Shown here: one piece after another, positions 51,555 to 61,612 of the stretch
Numbering within the stretch: position 1 is the stretch's first letter
How the letters are laid out: every line of letters begins with the position of its first letter
DNA from: a virus
IMG/VR virus record: IMGVR_UViG_3300027770_000041
Coordinates: 1-64,000 of that record
DNA: 64,000 nucleotides
Strand: one strand, 5' to 3'
Notes under the pieces: generated by a model
Told to the model about the DNA's origin: nothing
Databases searched by the model: none
What the model saw: the letters and a program-made list of their open reading frames with translations, nothing else
Program-made: the position numbers and the translations under genes

Positions 51555-54500
51555 TTATCTCAGTGCAAGTATTAAAGGTGTAACTTCTGCTTGAATTGCT
51601 TTACTAAAATCTCTTCCAGTAATTGTTGCCGTAGCCTGATTGATTTGAATACCTTCACCAATATTAAAATTACCTTTTTGGTCGGTGCTTGTAAATGGTA
51701 CTTGTCCACCATCAATTGCAACAACCTCATTTGCTTTAATTGATACGGCACCCTTTAAAGGTGTTGAGATATTTATATCAGTACCAGAACCAATATATTC
51801 AAATGAATGTCCACTTGTTAGAATACGACTAATTCTACGCATTTCAACAGCATCATTTGCATATACAATATAAGGAATAAATTCATTCAAAACAATTGTC
51901 GTTGTAGTTCCAATACCAACCGTAAATGTTGGAAGGGAGGATTCACTTACTGTAAAATAAATTGGTTCCATCTGAGCTGTCAAATCATTTGTTGAAGTGC
52001 CATTAATTCGAACTCCTATATTTTGACTAGGAAGATAATTTCTTCCGCTATCTATAATATCAACAGAAGTAATTGAACCCAAACCACTAATTGTTGGAGA
52101 CACTTCGGCAATAATACCTTCAGGTCCTAATGGGAGAACATCATTTGTTGCAGTATCAAAAATAGTAATATCAGGAGGAGATGCCTCACTATAACCAGAA
52201 CCACCATTTACGACAGTAATAGATTTTAATCTTTTTAAAGGTGCAGTAATAATTCCAACTTGGCCAGTATTATAATTTGAAAGATTTATTTTAAACCATA
52301 GTGCCTGACCATCATATGGTCGTCTTGATGAAATCCCAACATTATCAGTTACATTCTTAAATACAACTCTATCTGCTTCAGCATCGGTTGTAGTATTCAC
52401 TTGAGATGTAAATTCAGTTGCACCCAGACCAACTGCATATAGTCCATAATTACCAAATGAGGAGTTAGAGTTAGTAAGGTCACACTGACCACCAGTATCA
52501 CAATAAATTGCAATATCACAGTTAATTGTAAAAATAGAAACTAACTGGGCATATCCATTATTTGTAATTGAAACTCCAATACCTGCCTCATTATATTGTG
52601 TAAATGAGTCACAGACCATAGATTTTAAATCAGCACCTATTGTAGATGCGGTTGCATGATTTCCATCAATCTTCATACCAATACTTAAGGGCATAAAATT
52701 GGTACAGTTCCTAATATAAGGACTTCTCCATCTTCCACTTGGACCTTCATTTGCAGGCCCAGGAGCGATATAACCAGATACTGATATTTTAGATGTATCT
52801 GTTGGTGGGAATGCAACTGCACCGCCACCTGGATTAGATTTTCCAGTATCACAGGCAAAGTTCATATTCTCAACCAAACATCCTCTTCTGACGTGAAATA
52901 CATCCTTACCACTATTTTGAGGAACTACTGTTACTAATCTCAAATCCTGACCAGTAACAGAAACATCAGTTCTCAAACCAATTGGATTATTCTCATAATA
53001 AACACCGGAACGAACCATAATCGTATCACCGGGTTGAGCAACTGCTGCAGCTGCTGCAATCGTTAATTTTGCATCTCCTTCTGTTTTTCCACCATTATCA
53101 TCATTACCATACTTATTCACCCAAACTAGATTTCTTACATCAGTTCCGGGTGGAACCCATACTACTTTACCATCTGGTTGAGTAATAGCAGGAGCAGAAC
53201 CAGATCCACCTCCAATAATTGTAGTTACAATACCGGCACAAGTATAAATTGCAGAGACTACATTTGAACATCCACCATTATTTGCATTAGAATTAACAGA
53301 AGCATCATCTTGTATTGTTAAATCTCTAATTTGACGAATACTACTCACACCACTTTGGTATGATTTTGTTAGTAAAACGTTATTAATTACTTTTTGTGAA
53401 ATTTGTGCGGCAGTTGTAATTGCAACGACAGTTGCTGTTTGTTGAGCACCAGATGTAATATGGATAAGTGACCCACCATTATAATAAGAAAGACCGGCAC
53501 CTACAGATTGTGAGTTTCCACCCTTTGTAATGTCGAGAGTGATTGATTTTAATATTTTTTTAATATCATCTCTACAAGAACTAACTCCAGGAACCGAAAA
53601 TGTTCCACTCAAATAATCGGTGCTTGTAATAAATCCAACTGCTTCTGCTGCAATAAAGTCAAGATTGAGTCTTATTAAATTTGCGGCATCAAAAAATCTA
53701 TCACTAATAACTTCACCGGCAGTATTAACTCCAACTTGGCCCAATACTGTTCTTGGAGTTTTATAAAATTCTGTTTTATATCCTACATTTCGATTTGAGT
53801 CATATACTGCTTTCTGTATTAATACTTGCTTTGCAATATCCAAACCTTTAGATGGAAGATTGGTTCCAATACCAACCGAACCAATTCCGGTGGTTGTAAT
53901 GACTGTTCCGGCAATTCCAACATTAAATGTTGTATTGACTGTACCCACACCAACAACATTTAAATTTCCACCTATAAATGTTGATTGTGCAATAGATGTT
54001 GCACCACCAATATTAACATTACCTTCTACACCGAGACCACCTTGAGCAATTACAAGAGCACCAGTATCTTTATTGATAGATGGTGTATTTGCAGTAAAAG
54101 ATACAATACCAGCAACATATAAATCTTGTGTGATATTTGTGGTTCCAGTTACATCTAAAGCAAATGTAGGATTATTATTGTTAATACCTACATTTGAATT
54201 CCTATAGATATTTCCACCAAGAATTGGACTCCAATAATCATAAACATAAACATCTGCAATATTTGGATTTGATGGATTTACAAATGCTTGTATAGTATCT
54301 GTAGTAATTCCCAACCCATCTCCAGTCTTTAGATTGACTCCAAAAAATGATTGCCCAGCTCCAATTAGAGTCAAGTCATTATAAACAAGAATTCCTTGCG
54401 AATCTAAAGGATTAACTTGTACCCATCGAATTCCATCAACATCTCTTGAGAGATAATATCCTGTGGTTCCTGCAACATTAACCGAATCAAATATATTCTT

Positions 54501-55046
54501 ATTAATCTTAATGCTTCCAGCAATATCTAACTTTTGCTGTGGAATGGTAGACCCAATTCCAATATTCCCATAATAAGTTGATGCTGCTCCAACAATACTT
54601 GGATTAGTAGATGCTATTGCAGTAAGTACGGTTCCGCCAATACCAATATCAAGTTTTTTTGTAATTGTTGCAACACCAACTACAAAACGATCAAAAGTTA
54701 CATTATTAGTAAAGAAAACAGGTCCTTGAAATGTACTAATACCAGTATTGGTAAAACTACCATTAAATTTAATATCACCATTTACATCCAGAGTTGCTTG
54801 AGGATTATTAGATCCAATACCCAACCTATTCAATCCTGGATTATAAACAAAATTACCATTTACATAAGGTGATCTAAATTCTTCTGTTGTTTCATTTAAT
54901 AAAATATAATATGGTTGATTTGTAGTGGTTCCAATACCAACTTTAACTAAATCTGGATATTCTCTTAAAAATAAAGCAAGGTCCTCACCGAACAAATCAG
55001 TTGATGTAGTAATACCAGTAATTCTATTTCTAAGAAGTATACTCAT
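51555..55046 (-). CDS. Beta-helix structural protein, 1163 aa
   Basis: The N-terminal half has chlorovirus-type repeats (GIGSNNPQATLDVNGDIKF, GIGSTIPQQKLDIAGSIKI). The C-terminal half holds a pectin-lyase-like beta-helix (VWVNKYGNDDNGGKTEGDAK, then GVYYENNPIGLRTDVSV), a GGSGYSEASPPDITIF module and the SGHSFEYIGSGTDINIST to GNFNIGEG end domain. It is the paralogue of the 619-aa protein at 34318-36177 with an extra N-terminal fibre-like half. It overlaps the coiled-coil gene upstream by 4 bases. Likely a baseplate-to-fibre structural protein. Confidence 0.7.
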   Translation of the reverse strand: MSILLRNRITGITTSTDLFGEDLALFLREYPDLVKVGIGTTTNQPYYILLNETTEEFRSPYVNGNFVYNPGLNRLGIGSNNPQATLDVNGDIKFNGSFTNTGISTFQGPVFFTNNVTFDRFVVGVATITKKLDIGIGGTVLTAIASTNPSIVGAASTYYGNIGIGSTIPQQKLDIAGSIKINKNIFDSVNVAGTTGYYLSRDVDGIRWVQVNPLDSQGILVYNDLTLIGAGQSFFGVNLKTGDGLGITTDTIQAFVNPSNPNIADVYVYDYWSPILGGNIYRNSNVGINNNNPTFALDVTGTTNITQDLYVAGIVSFTANTPSINKDTGALVIAQGGLGVEGNVNIGGATSIAQSTFIGGNLNVVGVGTVNTTFNVGIAGTVITTTGIGSVGIGTNLPSKGLDIAKQVLIQKAVYDSNRNVGYKTEFYKTPRTVLGQVGVNTAGEVISDRFFDAANLIRLNLDFIAAEAVGFITSTDYLSGTFSVPGVSSCRDDIKKILKSITLDITKGGNSQSVGAGLSYYNGGSLIHITSGAQQTATVVAITTAAQISQKVINNVLLTKSYQSGVSSIRQIRDLTIQDDASVNSNANNGGCSNVVSAIYTCAGIVTTIIGGGSGSAPAITQPDGKVVWVPPGTDVRNLVWVNKYGNDDNGGKTEGDAKLTIAAAAAVAQPGDTIMVRSGVYYENNPIGLRTDVSVTGQDLRLVTVVPQNSGKDVFHVRRGCLVENMNFACDTGKSNPGGGAVAFPPTDTSKISVSGYIAPGPANEGPSGRWRSPYIRNCTNFMPLSIGMKIDGNHATASTIGADLKSMVCDSFTQYNEAGIGVSITNNGYAQLVSIFTINCDIAIYCDTGGQCDLTNSNSSFGNYGLYAVGLGATEFTSQVNTTTDAEADRVVFKNVTDNVGISSRRPYDGQALWFKINLSNYNTGQVGIITAPLKRLKSITVVNGGSGYSEASPPDITIFDTATNDVLPLGPEGIIAEVSPTISGLGSITSVDIIDSGRNYLPSQNIGVRINGTSTNDLTAQMEPIYFTVSESSLPTFTVGIGTTTTIVLNEFIPYIVYANDAVEMRRISRILTSGHSFEYIGSGTDINISTPLKGAVSIKANEVVAIDGGQVPFTSTDQKGNFNIGEGIQINQATATITGRDFSKAIQAEVTPLILALR

Positions 55047-56074
55047 GAGAAGTATTGATTATAAGTAGGATTATTTAAAACAAATCTAACTGCATCAATT
55101 TCGGTTTTTCTTTTATTTAATTCTGCTTCTGCAAAATTATAAGAATATCGTTGAACATAAGATTTTTTTGTTTCAACTTTAATCGAATTTGATCCCACCA
55201 TAATTGCATCCCTTTGACTTCTAAGTGTAACTATATCTGCTTTTAGAGCATCAACTTGTGCTCCATAAGCAGCACAAGATGTTGGGCAAGTACTTGTTTG
55301 TGTAGTATCAATATCTGGTATAAATTCACTTCCAATTCCAGAACTTGCAACAATATAAGTATCAATACCAATTCCAAGAATAGGTGAACCAACATCATTA
55401 ACTATAAAAGATGCACCAGGGAAAAAAGGAATATTTAAACTATCATTTACCGCATAACCAGATCCACCATTATTTACAATTACATTTGCAACAGTTCCAC
55501 CAACAGTAACTATTACATCTGCTTTTGCTCCACTACCACTACCACCTAATAAGGATCTTCCAAAATAAGATGTAATATTAGTTGCACCAATACCAGAACC
55601 AACATTACCTATAACTAATTCTAGAATAGAATTTTGATCTGCACCTACTACAAAAGTAGTAGAACCAATTCCAGAAGTAAAAGAAGTAGAACCATCAGTT
55701 CCATCAAGTTTTGCAAATGGATCAAATCCAGAATAAGATGTGTTTTCTGCATTTATACGATGTGCCTTTGCTTGTTCGTAATAATAAGTAGTACCAACAC
55801 TTATCTGTATTTGATTTTCATTTTCATCCATAGCAGTAAAAACTGTACCACAACCACAAGCAGTAGCAATACCAGATACGATTGAAATATCATATATTTT
55901 TTTATTAATATCTACGGTAAGTTCTGCAATTCTTTCATCTAATTGTGATAATGGTGTTATAAGTTCACTAAGTGAAGATTGAACTGGTAATTTAATTTCA
56001 CCAAGTGATACAATTTGATTTTGTATTGAATTCAGTTCTTCGTCATATTTTTGATTTAATGATTGTCTAGTCAT
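55043..56074 (-). CDS. Structural protein with helical ends and beta core, 343 aa
   Basis: Helical, coiled-coil-like segments lie at both ends (SLNQKYDEELNSIQNQI; AEAELNKRKTEIDAVRFVL). They enclose a Gly/Thr/Ser-rich beta core with a NNGGSGYAVNDSLNI element of the recurring Gly-Gly-x-Gly-Tyr type. CGCG near residue 94 and a CPTSC pair near 268 are notable. It overlaps both neighbours by 4 bases. Conserved in the baseplate region of T4-like cyanophages (from memory); specific function unknown. Confidence 0.6.
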   Translation of the reverse strand: MTRQSLNQKYDEELNSIQNQIVSLGEIKLPVQSSLSELITPLSQLDERIAELTVDINKKIYDISIVSGIATACGCGTVFTAMDENENQIQISVGTTYYYEQAKAHRINAENTSYSGFDPFAKLDGTDGSTSFTSGIGSTTFVVGADQNSILELVIGNVGSGIGATNITSYFGRSLLGGSGSGAKADVIVTVGGTVANVIVNNGGSGYAVNDSLNIPFFPGASFIVNDVGSPILGIGIDTYIVASSGIGSEFIPDIDTTQTSTCPTSCAAYGAQVDALKADIVTLRSQRDAIMVGSNSIKVETKKSYVQRYSYNFAEAELNKRKTEIDAVRFVLNNPTYNQYFS

Positions 56075-56862
56075 ACTTCTTCTCCTTCGTACTCAATAAT
56101 TAGGGGCGAAATATCTTTTCTTGTTGCATATACAATATAACTACAATCTATTTTTCCACCGGAGTTGTTTAATATTTTTATTTTATTATTTTCTATCTTT
56201 TGAACATAAAGTTCTTGATGTAAAATATAAGAAGTCAAATGAACTGTGATTGATTTTTCATCAACCAATCCAGTCCAATAATCAGGCAAATTGATTATAT
56301 TCGAATTTATCAATCTACCGCGAGTATAAACTGCATTTTCTGGTCCTTCTAAACAACCGTGCCTTAATCTATATTTTTCCTTTGTTGGATGTGGAATATC
56401 AAATAACTTAAATGGTGCCGCAACTCCACCCGCAGCAGTAAACAATCCAAGTATAGTACAAGTACCAGTTACAAGTAATGTACCATTAATCATTTTTGCA
56501 GCATTTGTAATATGAGAACCATTATTAAGTTTTACACCATTTGATATATCTGCTCCATTTTTAGTCGAAACACCATTAAAAATAGAAGCACCATTAAAGG
56601 TAGAAAGACCAAAAACATTTAAGTTGCCTAAAAGATTTGTAATACCTGTAACTTCCAAAGATACTGGAAGTGCAATTGAAATCGGTGGTCCAATCATACA
56701 AGCCGCTCTTGCTACTCCTATTTGAGCGGGCATTCCAATATAAACAGGACCATTCAAAACAGCAGTTCCTGGAAGTAATCTAGAACTAGCAGCCAAAAAT
56801 GAAGTATCAACTTGCCCAACAACTAGTTTTTCGCCAACATTCGCAATTGTTAAATCAGCCAT
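56071..56862 (-). CDS. Hexapeptide-repeat virion protein with HPTK/CLEGPE domain, 263 aa
   Basis: Residues ~89-130 are seven hexapeptides with N-G at fixed positions (FNGASI, FNGVST, KNGADI, SNGVKL and so on), expected to form a triple-stranded beta-helix. From ~157 a conserved domain begins: HPTKEKYRLRHGCLEGPE (158-175), then YTRGRL and LPDYWTGLVDEKSITVHLT. This domain is widespread at the C-terminus of phage fibre and structural proteins (from memory). Likely a short fibre or spike-associated protein. It starts one base into the end of the spike gene and overlaps the next gene by 4 bases. Confidence 0.65.
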   Translation of the reverse strand: MADLTIANVGEKLVVGQVDTSFLAASSRLLPGTAVLNGPVYIGMPAQIGVARAACMIGPPISIALPVSLEVTGITNLLGNLNVFGLSTFNGASIFNGVSTKNGADISNGVKLNNGSHITNAAKMINGTLLVTGTCTILGLFTAAGGVAAPFKLFDIPHPTKEKYRLRHGCLEGPENAVYTRGRLINSNIINLPDYWTGLVDEKSITVHLTSYILHQELYVQKIENNKIKILNNSGGKIDCSYIVYATRKDISPLIIEYEGEEV

Positions 56863-57428
56863 TAGTTACATATAGATTTGAAGAAATCTTTGAATTTTTT
56901 AATTGCTGCTAATACTTGTCCCAAGAGTGAAGAAGATGCCGCATCTACACCACTTGAAATTGTAGTTTGAGTACTTGCAGAAATATCAGTATAAGCGCCA
57001 GCAATATTAACTCCTTGTGCCGCTGCGATTGTTGCAGCGCCACTCGATTGGACTTCTACATTTGGACCACTTATTTTTACAATTTTAGAACCTTGAATTG
57101 TTACTTCTCCTTCTGATCCATCAACACCAATAATGCGAATATTCTTTGCTTCAAGAATAATAGTTCCATTAAGTGCTCTCAAATGAATATCACCATTTAC
57201 CGCATCAATTACTTTTGCTGGTGTTTTATCGTCTGCGATTTTATGCCCTACAACTTCACTTGAAGTTTTATTTACAACAAAATTAGAATTTCCATTCTCG
57301 TAAATGATAAGTCCTTGTCCCTTATCAGTAGTACAAGCAATATCTATTTTTCCATTTTTAGCACTATCTGTCCCTGCTTCAATTCTAAATCCTGGAAGTT
57401 GTCTAGCAAATGGGTTTCTCATACGCAA
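56862..57428 (-). CDS. Beta-helical spike/needle protein, 188 aa
   Basis: A repetitive short-strand protein (GQGLIIYENGNSNFVV, GDIHLRALNGTIILEAKNIR, GEVTIQGSKIVKISG) like the C-terminal beta-helix of T4 gp5 and VgrG spikes. A helical C-terminus (LLGQVLAAIKKFKDFFKSI) follows. In T4 the helix is part of gp5; here it would be a separate subunit placed right after the gp5-like gene, with 10 bases overlap. Role: membrane-piercing spike stem (inference from fold and place). Confidence 0.65.
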   Translation of the reverse strand: MRMRNPFARQLPGFRIEAGTDSAKNGKIDIACTTDKGQGLIIYENGNSNFVVNKTSSEVVGHKIADDKTPAKVIDAVNGDIHLRALNGTIILEAKNIRIIGVDGSEGEVTIQGSKIVKISGPNVEVQSSGAATIAAAQGVNIAGAYTDISASTQTTISSGVDAASSSLLGQVLAAIKKFKDFFKSICN

Positions 57429-60289
57429 TCTATTACTGTTTTAATTCCTACTGTTGATATTCTTTTCTGATCTATTAAATCATAAGGTTTATTGATTGAA
57501 ATATAAGTAGGATAATATTTCATAAGTGGAACAAATGCCGCACCAATACCTGTGTTTGTATTTATAGTAAGATCTGGTGGTTCTTCAAATCCACAAATTG
57601 GATTATTTAATGGCGTTACATCTATAATTGCTCCGCTATTTGGTGAAACAATAGGAGTATAAGTATTTTTACCATCAGTAATTTTATCACCAGTTGTATA
57701 TCCATAACCAGGTGATATGACTATTATTTTTTCAATACAACCAGTTACATCAGTTCTTATACCTGGTGTAATAGGAGGTGTAGATACGGCCTTAATAAGA
57801 ACCGAGACATATGCCTTTTTATTATCAAGTGTTAAAGTAAATATTGCATTACTAGTAATTATATCTTTATTTGTTTGAATTAATATTTGTGATTTTTGTT
57901 GTATAACCTTAAAAGATCCTTTTAATGGAGAATTTGATAAAAGATTTCCATCAATTCCAGTAATTGAATATGAAACCAAAGTATTATCTGGTATTTCTTT
58001 TGTATCTAATTTAATTGCAAATGCTTCTCCTGCAGTAACAAAATCACGAGAAGAACTTAAAGAATATTGAGATGATCTGGTAATCGTTTCTTTCTTTTTA
58101 ATTAAAACATCAACAAACTTACTATAATCATTTAATTTTAATGTAAATAACTCTCGATTATATAAAAGATTATCTTTGGTTTTAATTGGTAATGTAGATG
58201 TTTTATTGTTTATAATAAATGATCCAGTCAAATCTTTATCAATTTCTTCTCTACGAACACCACTAATCGTATAATTAATTTTAGTTCCGTCCGTTGCATT
58301 ATCAGTAATTAAAGAGATCACAAAATCATCTCCTTCCGTAACTACATTTTTAGAAGAAATTAATCTCAAAGATATAAATGATTTGGGGGTATTAGCGCCA
58401 TCACCAGTAGTACCAATACCAGTACCACCACCAGTAGTACCAATTCCTGGACTAGTACCATCAGGGCCAGTAGTACCAATACCAGTATAATTTCCAGGAC
58501 AATAACCAAAACCATAATTGGTTACATAAATTGAAGAAACTTTTCCATTTTCGATAATTGCATTTGCTGTTGCGCCATTTCCATATCCACTATTATCTAC
58601 AATCATTACAGTTGGTTCTACTGTATATCCAAATCCACCATTAGATACTTCAACTGAAAAAATTGAACCATTTGAACCAACAACAGGAACTGCATTTGCA
58701 CCAATACCATCACCAACAATTCTTACAATTGGCGGAATACAATTTGGATATCTCACTCCAGGAGGTAATGGAATAATATCATTTTGAGATGTTGGATTTG
58801 ATACTTTTTGATTGCAGTTATTATATAATGAATTAAATCTTCCATTAATACCACCATAAAGTGGCGTTTCTCCAATTGCTGCTTCAATAGAACCTAAACC
58901 ATCACTAATTCCATTCAATATATTTACATTTGAAACCATTTTTTGCCAATCATCAGCATCCTTTTCGTTTGGTCCAAATTTAGCAGCCCAAACACTTGGC
59001 GTTTTACAAGCAAGTCCAGTACACTCAAGAAAACTTAAAATTTGTGATGCTAAAGAACTTGCTTGATTTAGAATATTAGAAATTGAAGAAAGACCACCAG
59101 TAAGCCAACTAATTCCAGACATAATACCGGAAAGTGCATTTTCAATATCATTCATCAATCTTGAAAGAATACCAGCAGTCAATTGCTCAATTGCACACGC
59201 AGGTGCATTAATTGGATTAACTAAATCATTAAAAATATCTTCAAGAAAATTAAGAAGACTAGCAGGAAGTTTTTCTAGAATACAAAAAATTATATCTAAA
59301 ATTTTCTTCATCGCCTCCAAAATATATACTTGTTGTGGTATTGGAACTATCAATCCAACCAGTTTAGTAAATAATTTAGTAATACATTTAAAAATAGTTC
59401 CTCTTAAATTATTAATAATTAATTTTACAATTCCAAGAACTTGACTTGCAGTTTTTTTAATTAAATTTTTAACATTTACGACTTCATTTAATACTGGATC
59501 AATAAAAGCGTGTAGATATCTATCAAGACCGTTTGTAACTGAAACAAAATCTTGTATTATTTGTGTAATTTGACCGATTAAATTATTTTCGCATCCATTT
59601 GGTCTAGTTAAAGTAATGTCTGCTTTTTTTTCTACCGCCAAAGTAGATGCAGCAGGTATTCCCGGTTTAATACCTGCGATCTTATCACCATATTGTGGTG
59701 TTGCTGAAACATTTGTAGTAAATGAACTTGAAAATCCAAAATCAGAATTAAAAGCAATATTTGTTATATCTTTTTGCGAAAGAGGAGAAGTTTCTACATC
59801 TCCTAAATTTTTTGAATTTCTACTATCTCTTTGTGATGGTTTAACTAAATTACCAGGATGACCGGTGAAGGGTTTAAATCTTGAACTTTTTTCTTTTGCT
59901 ATAGCATCTTCTGTTTGTAAATTTTTAGTTCCTTCACTACGATAAAGCAATCCAAAAATTACTGGTTGTTGTCCGTCATCTCCATCCAAGAAAAATCCAA
60001 AACAAGTTTCACCACCTCTTAAATGTATAGTTCCTCCTATTCCTCCCTGCGAACTTCCAAAAGAAGGATCTAATAGTATTTGTGCCCAAGGTAAATCTTC
60101 ATCAGGAAGAATATTTCCATCAAAAGAATGATATCCAATAATTCTAACTTTACATCTTGCTCCCCAAGTTCCTTCAATAGATATTTCAGATTTTTCCGCC
60201 CAAACAGATGTATGTGCTACTTGACCAATCCACCAAGTAAAACCATCTTTTCCAATATAATTAGATTTTAAAAGTGCCTCTTCAATCAT
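57419..60289 (-). CDS. gp5-like baseplate hub OB-fold protein, 956 aa
   Basis: The N-terminal ~120 residues match the cyanophage gp5 OB domain (WWIGQVAHTS..WGARCKVRIIGY; DEDLPWAQILLDP; LRGGETCFGFFLDGDDGQQPV). A helical middle (about 240-440) and a beta region with NGGFGYTVEPTVMI and GYGYTTGDKI modules follow. Before the C-terminus are two related units (KNVVTEGDDFVISL and RDFVTAGEAFAIKL) with Calx-beta- or Ig-like character. T4 gp5 carries a lysozyme domain; no such domain is visible here. The wall enzymes are probably encoded by the two genes at 61612-64000. Confidence 0.75.
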   Translation of the reverse strand: MIEEALLKSNYIGKDGFTWWIGQVAHTSVWAEKSEISIEGTWGARCKVRIIGYHSFDGNILPDEDLPWAQILLDPSFGSSQGGIGGTIHLRGGETCFGFFLDGDDGQQPVIFGLLYRSEGTKNLQTEDAIAKEKSSRFKPFTGHPGNLVKPSQRDSRNSKNLGDVETSPLSQKDITNIAFNSDFGFSSSFTTNVSATPQYGDKIAGIKPGIPAASTLAVEKKADITLTRPNGCENNLIGQITQIIQDFVSVTNGLDRYLHAFIDPVLNEVVNVKNLIKKTASQVLGIVKLIINNLRGTIFKCITKLFTKLVGLIVPIPQQVYILEAMKKILDIIFCILEKLPASLLNFLEDIFNDLVNPINAPACAIEQLTAGILSRLMNDIENALSGIMSGISWLTGGLSSISNILNQASSLASQILSFLECTGLACKTPSVWAAKFGPNEKDADDWQKMVSNVNILNGISDGLGSIEAAIGETPLYGGINGRFNSLYNNCNQKVSNPTSQNDIIPLPPGVRYPNCIPPIVRIVGDGIGANAVPVVGSNGSIFSVEVSNGGFGYTVEPTVMIVDNSGYGNGATANAIIENGKVSSIYVTNYGFGYCPGNYTGIGTTGPDGTSPGIGTTGGGTGIGTTGDGANTPKSFISLRLISSKNVVTEGDDFVISLITDNATDGTKINYTISGVRREEIDKDLTGSFIINNKTSTLPIKTKDNLLYNRELFTLKLNDYSKFVDVLIKKKETITRSSQYSLSSSRDFVTAGEAFAIKLDTKEIPDNTLVSYSITGIDGNLLSNSPLKGSFKVIQQKSQILIQTNKDIITSNAIFTLTLDNKKAYVSVLIKAVSTPPITPGIRTDVTGCIEKIIVISPGYGYTTGDKITDGKNTYTPIVSPNSGAIIDVTPLNNPICGFEEPPDLTINTNTGIGAAFVPLMKYYPTYISINKPYDLIDQKRISTVGIKTVIDCV

Positions 60290-60295
60290 TTTTAT

Positions 60296-61612
60296 TTAAA
60301 ATATATTATTAGATCCATATAGACCATAACTATCACGAATTAATCTTAAACTAGTAATCATTTGTCCTCCTTCAAAATGATGTCTTAATCCTTTAATTAA
60401 ATAATTTCCACTTTGTTCGTCGTCATTTTCTTTATTATCTGTGCTATCTATTCTTGGTAACATTACATTAATAATAGTTCCAATTTTCAAAGAAACATTA
60501 CAAGGTACAACCATATTTAGTGCTTGTGTAAACAAAATATTATATCTTGAATATGACTTAGCCATATCGGCACCACTTCTTAATTTATTAGAAATTGAAC
60601 CATTACTATTTAATGCACCTCGATCTGAAACACGAACCATAATGCGGCTAATACTATCACCAAATTCATCAGAAACTGCAATATTATTATTTCCTAATTT
60701 ATTTCCAATTTCATCCTTTAGTACATATTTGTATATATCCAAACTGTTTGAATATAAGTCATAAAAATAACTTTTGTTTGCATACATACCAACTCGTAAT
60801 GCTTTCATCAAATCTTGATTTTTTTCAAATCCATAATTTAAGATTTTAAATTCGTTTGCTTGAGTATTATTTTCTATAACTTGTGTATAAGTATAAGTTA
60901 TTATTTTTTCTTTATCTGCACTTTGATTTTGTATTTGAGTATTTGAAACTAAACTATCAATACTTCTATAATTAAATCCATCTTTGTTTTCATAAAATAA
61001 AAATCCAGCAGTTCCCTTTGCATCTGCATATTCTCCTTCACCAGATGTTCCACCTCCACCTGATGTTGTAGGTACGGATTTTGGTCCCAACCAAGTTAAA
61101 ATGTGAAATGGTTTTTTGTTATTTGAAATAAAAGAATAACTATTTGATGTTACTTCTATATTTTTATTATCAAATTTTTTTGTATTTAAAACATTTTTTA
61201 GTATATCTTTTACGTGTATATCAATTGTTGCATCATTATATTTTTTTTCGCATCTTGATGTTTCATTTGAAAGTGCTTCAAGTGAAACCATATGTAAAGT
61301 GAAAGTTTCATTTTGTGTTTGTGCGTCTAAACCAGTTACTTTAGTTACATATAATGCATTATCGCCATCTAATAAAAATTCCCCAAATGCAGTATCGACA
61401 CTAATTGCAACTTTTTCACCACCACGGATTGGAAGAATATTAAACAACGAAGAAGAATTTGTTATTTGTGCGATTGCAGTTATACAAGGAGATAACAAAT
61501 CTTCAAAATAATCAAAAAACAATAGTGAGTTAGTTATATCAACTTTATTTTTACCATCTAATGATTGTATACCAAAATAATTTGGTCTAAATGCGCCGAC
61601 TGCGATAGACAT
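60296..61612 (-). CDS. gp27-like baseplate hub subunit, 438 aa
   Basis: The N-terminus MSIAVGAFRPNYFGIQSLDG, with a LLFFDYFEDLLSPCITAIAQI stretch split across strands and IRGGEKVAISVDTAFG, resembles the tube-like domains of gp27/gpD hub proteins. A helical domain follows (QDLMKALRVGMYANKSYFYD). The C-terminal part (CNVSLKIGTIINVMLPRID; GNYLIKGLRHHFEGGQM) is typical of hub proteins that bind the gp5 trimer. It lies directly before the gp5-like gene, as in related phages. It overlaps the M23 gene by one base (TAATG). Confidence 0.7.
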   Translation of the reverse strand: MSIAVGAFRPNYFGIQSLDGKNKVDITNSLLFFDYFEDLLSPCITAIAQITNSSSLFNILPIRGGEKVAISVDTAFGEFLLDGDNALYVTKVTGLDAQTQNETFTLHMVSLEALSNETSRCEKKYNDATIDIHVKDILKNVLNTKKFDNKNIEVTSNSYSFISNNKKPFHILTWLGPKSVPTTSGGGGTSGEGEYADAKGTAGFLFYENKDGFNYRSIDSLVSNTQIQNQSADKEKIITYTYTQVIENNTQANEFKILNYGFEKNQDLMKALRVGMYANKSYFYDLYSNSLDIYKYVLKDEIGNKLGNNNIAVSDEFGDSISRIMVRVSDRGALNSNGSISNKLRSGADMAKSYSRYNILFTQALNMVVPCNVSLKIGTIINVMLPRIDSTDNKENDDEQSGNYLIKGLRHHFEGGQMITSLRLIRDSYGLYGSNNIF

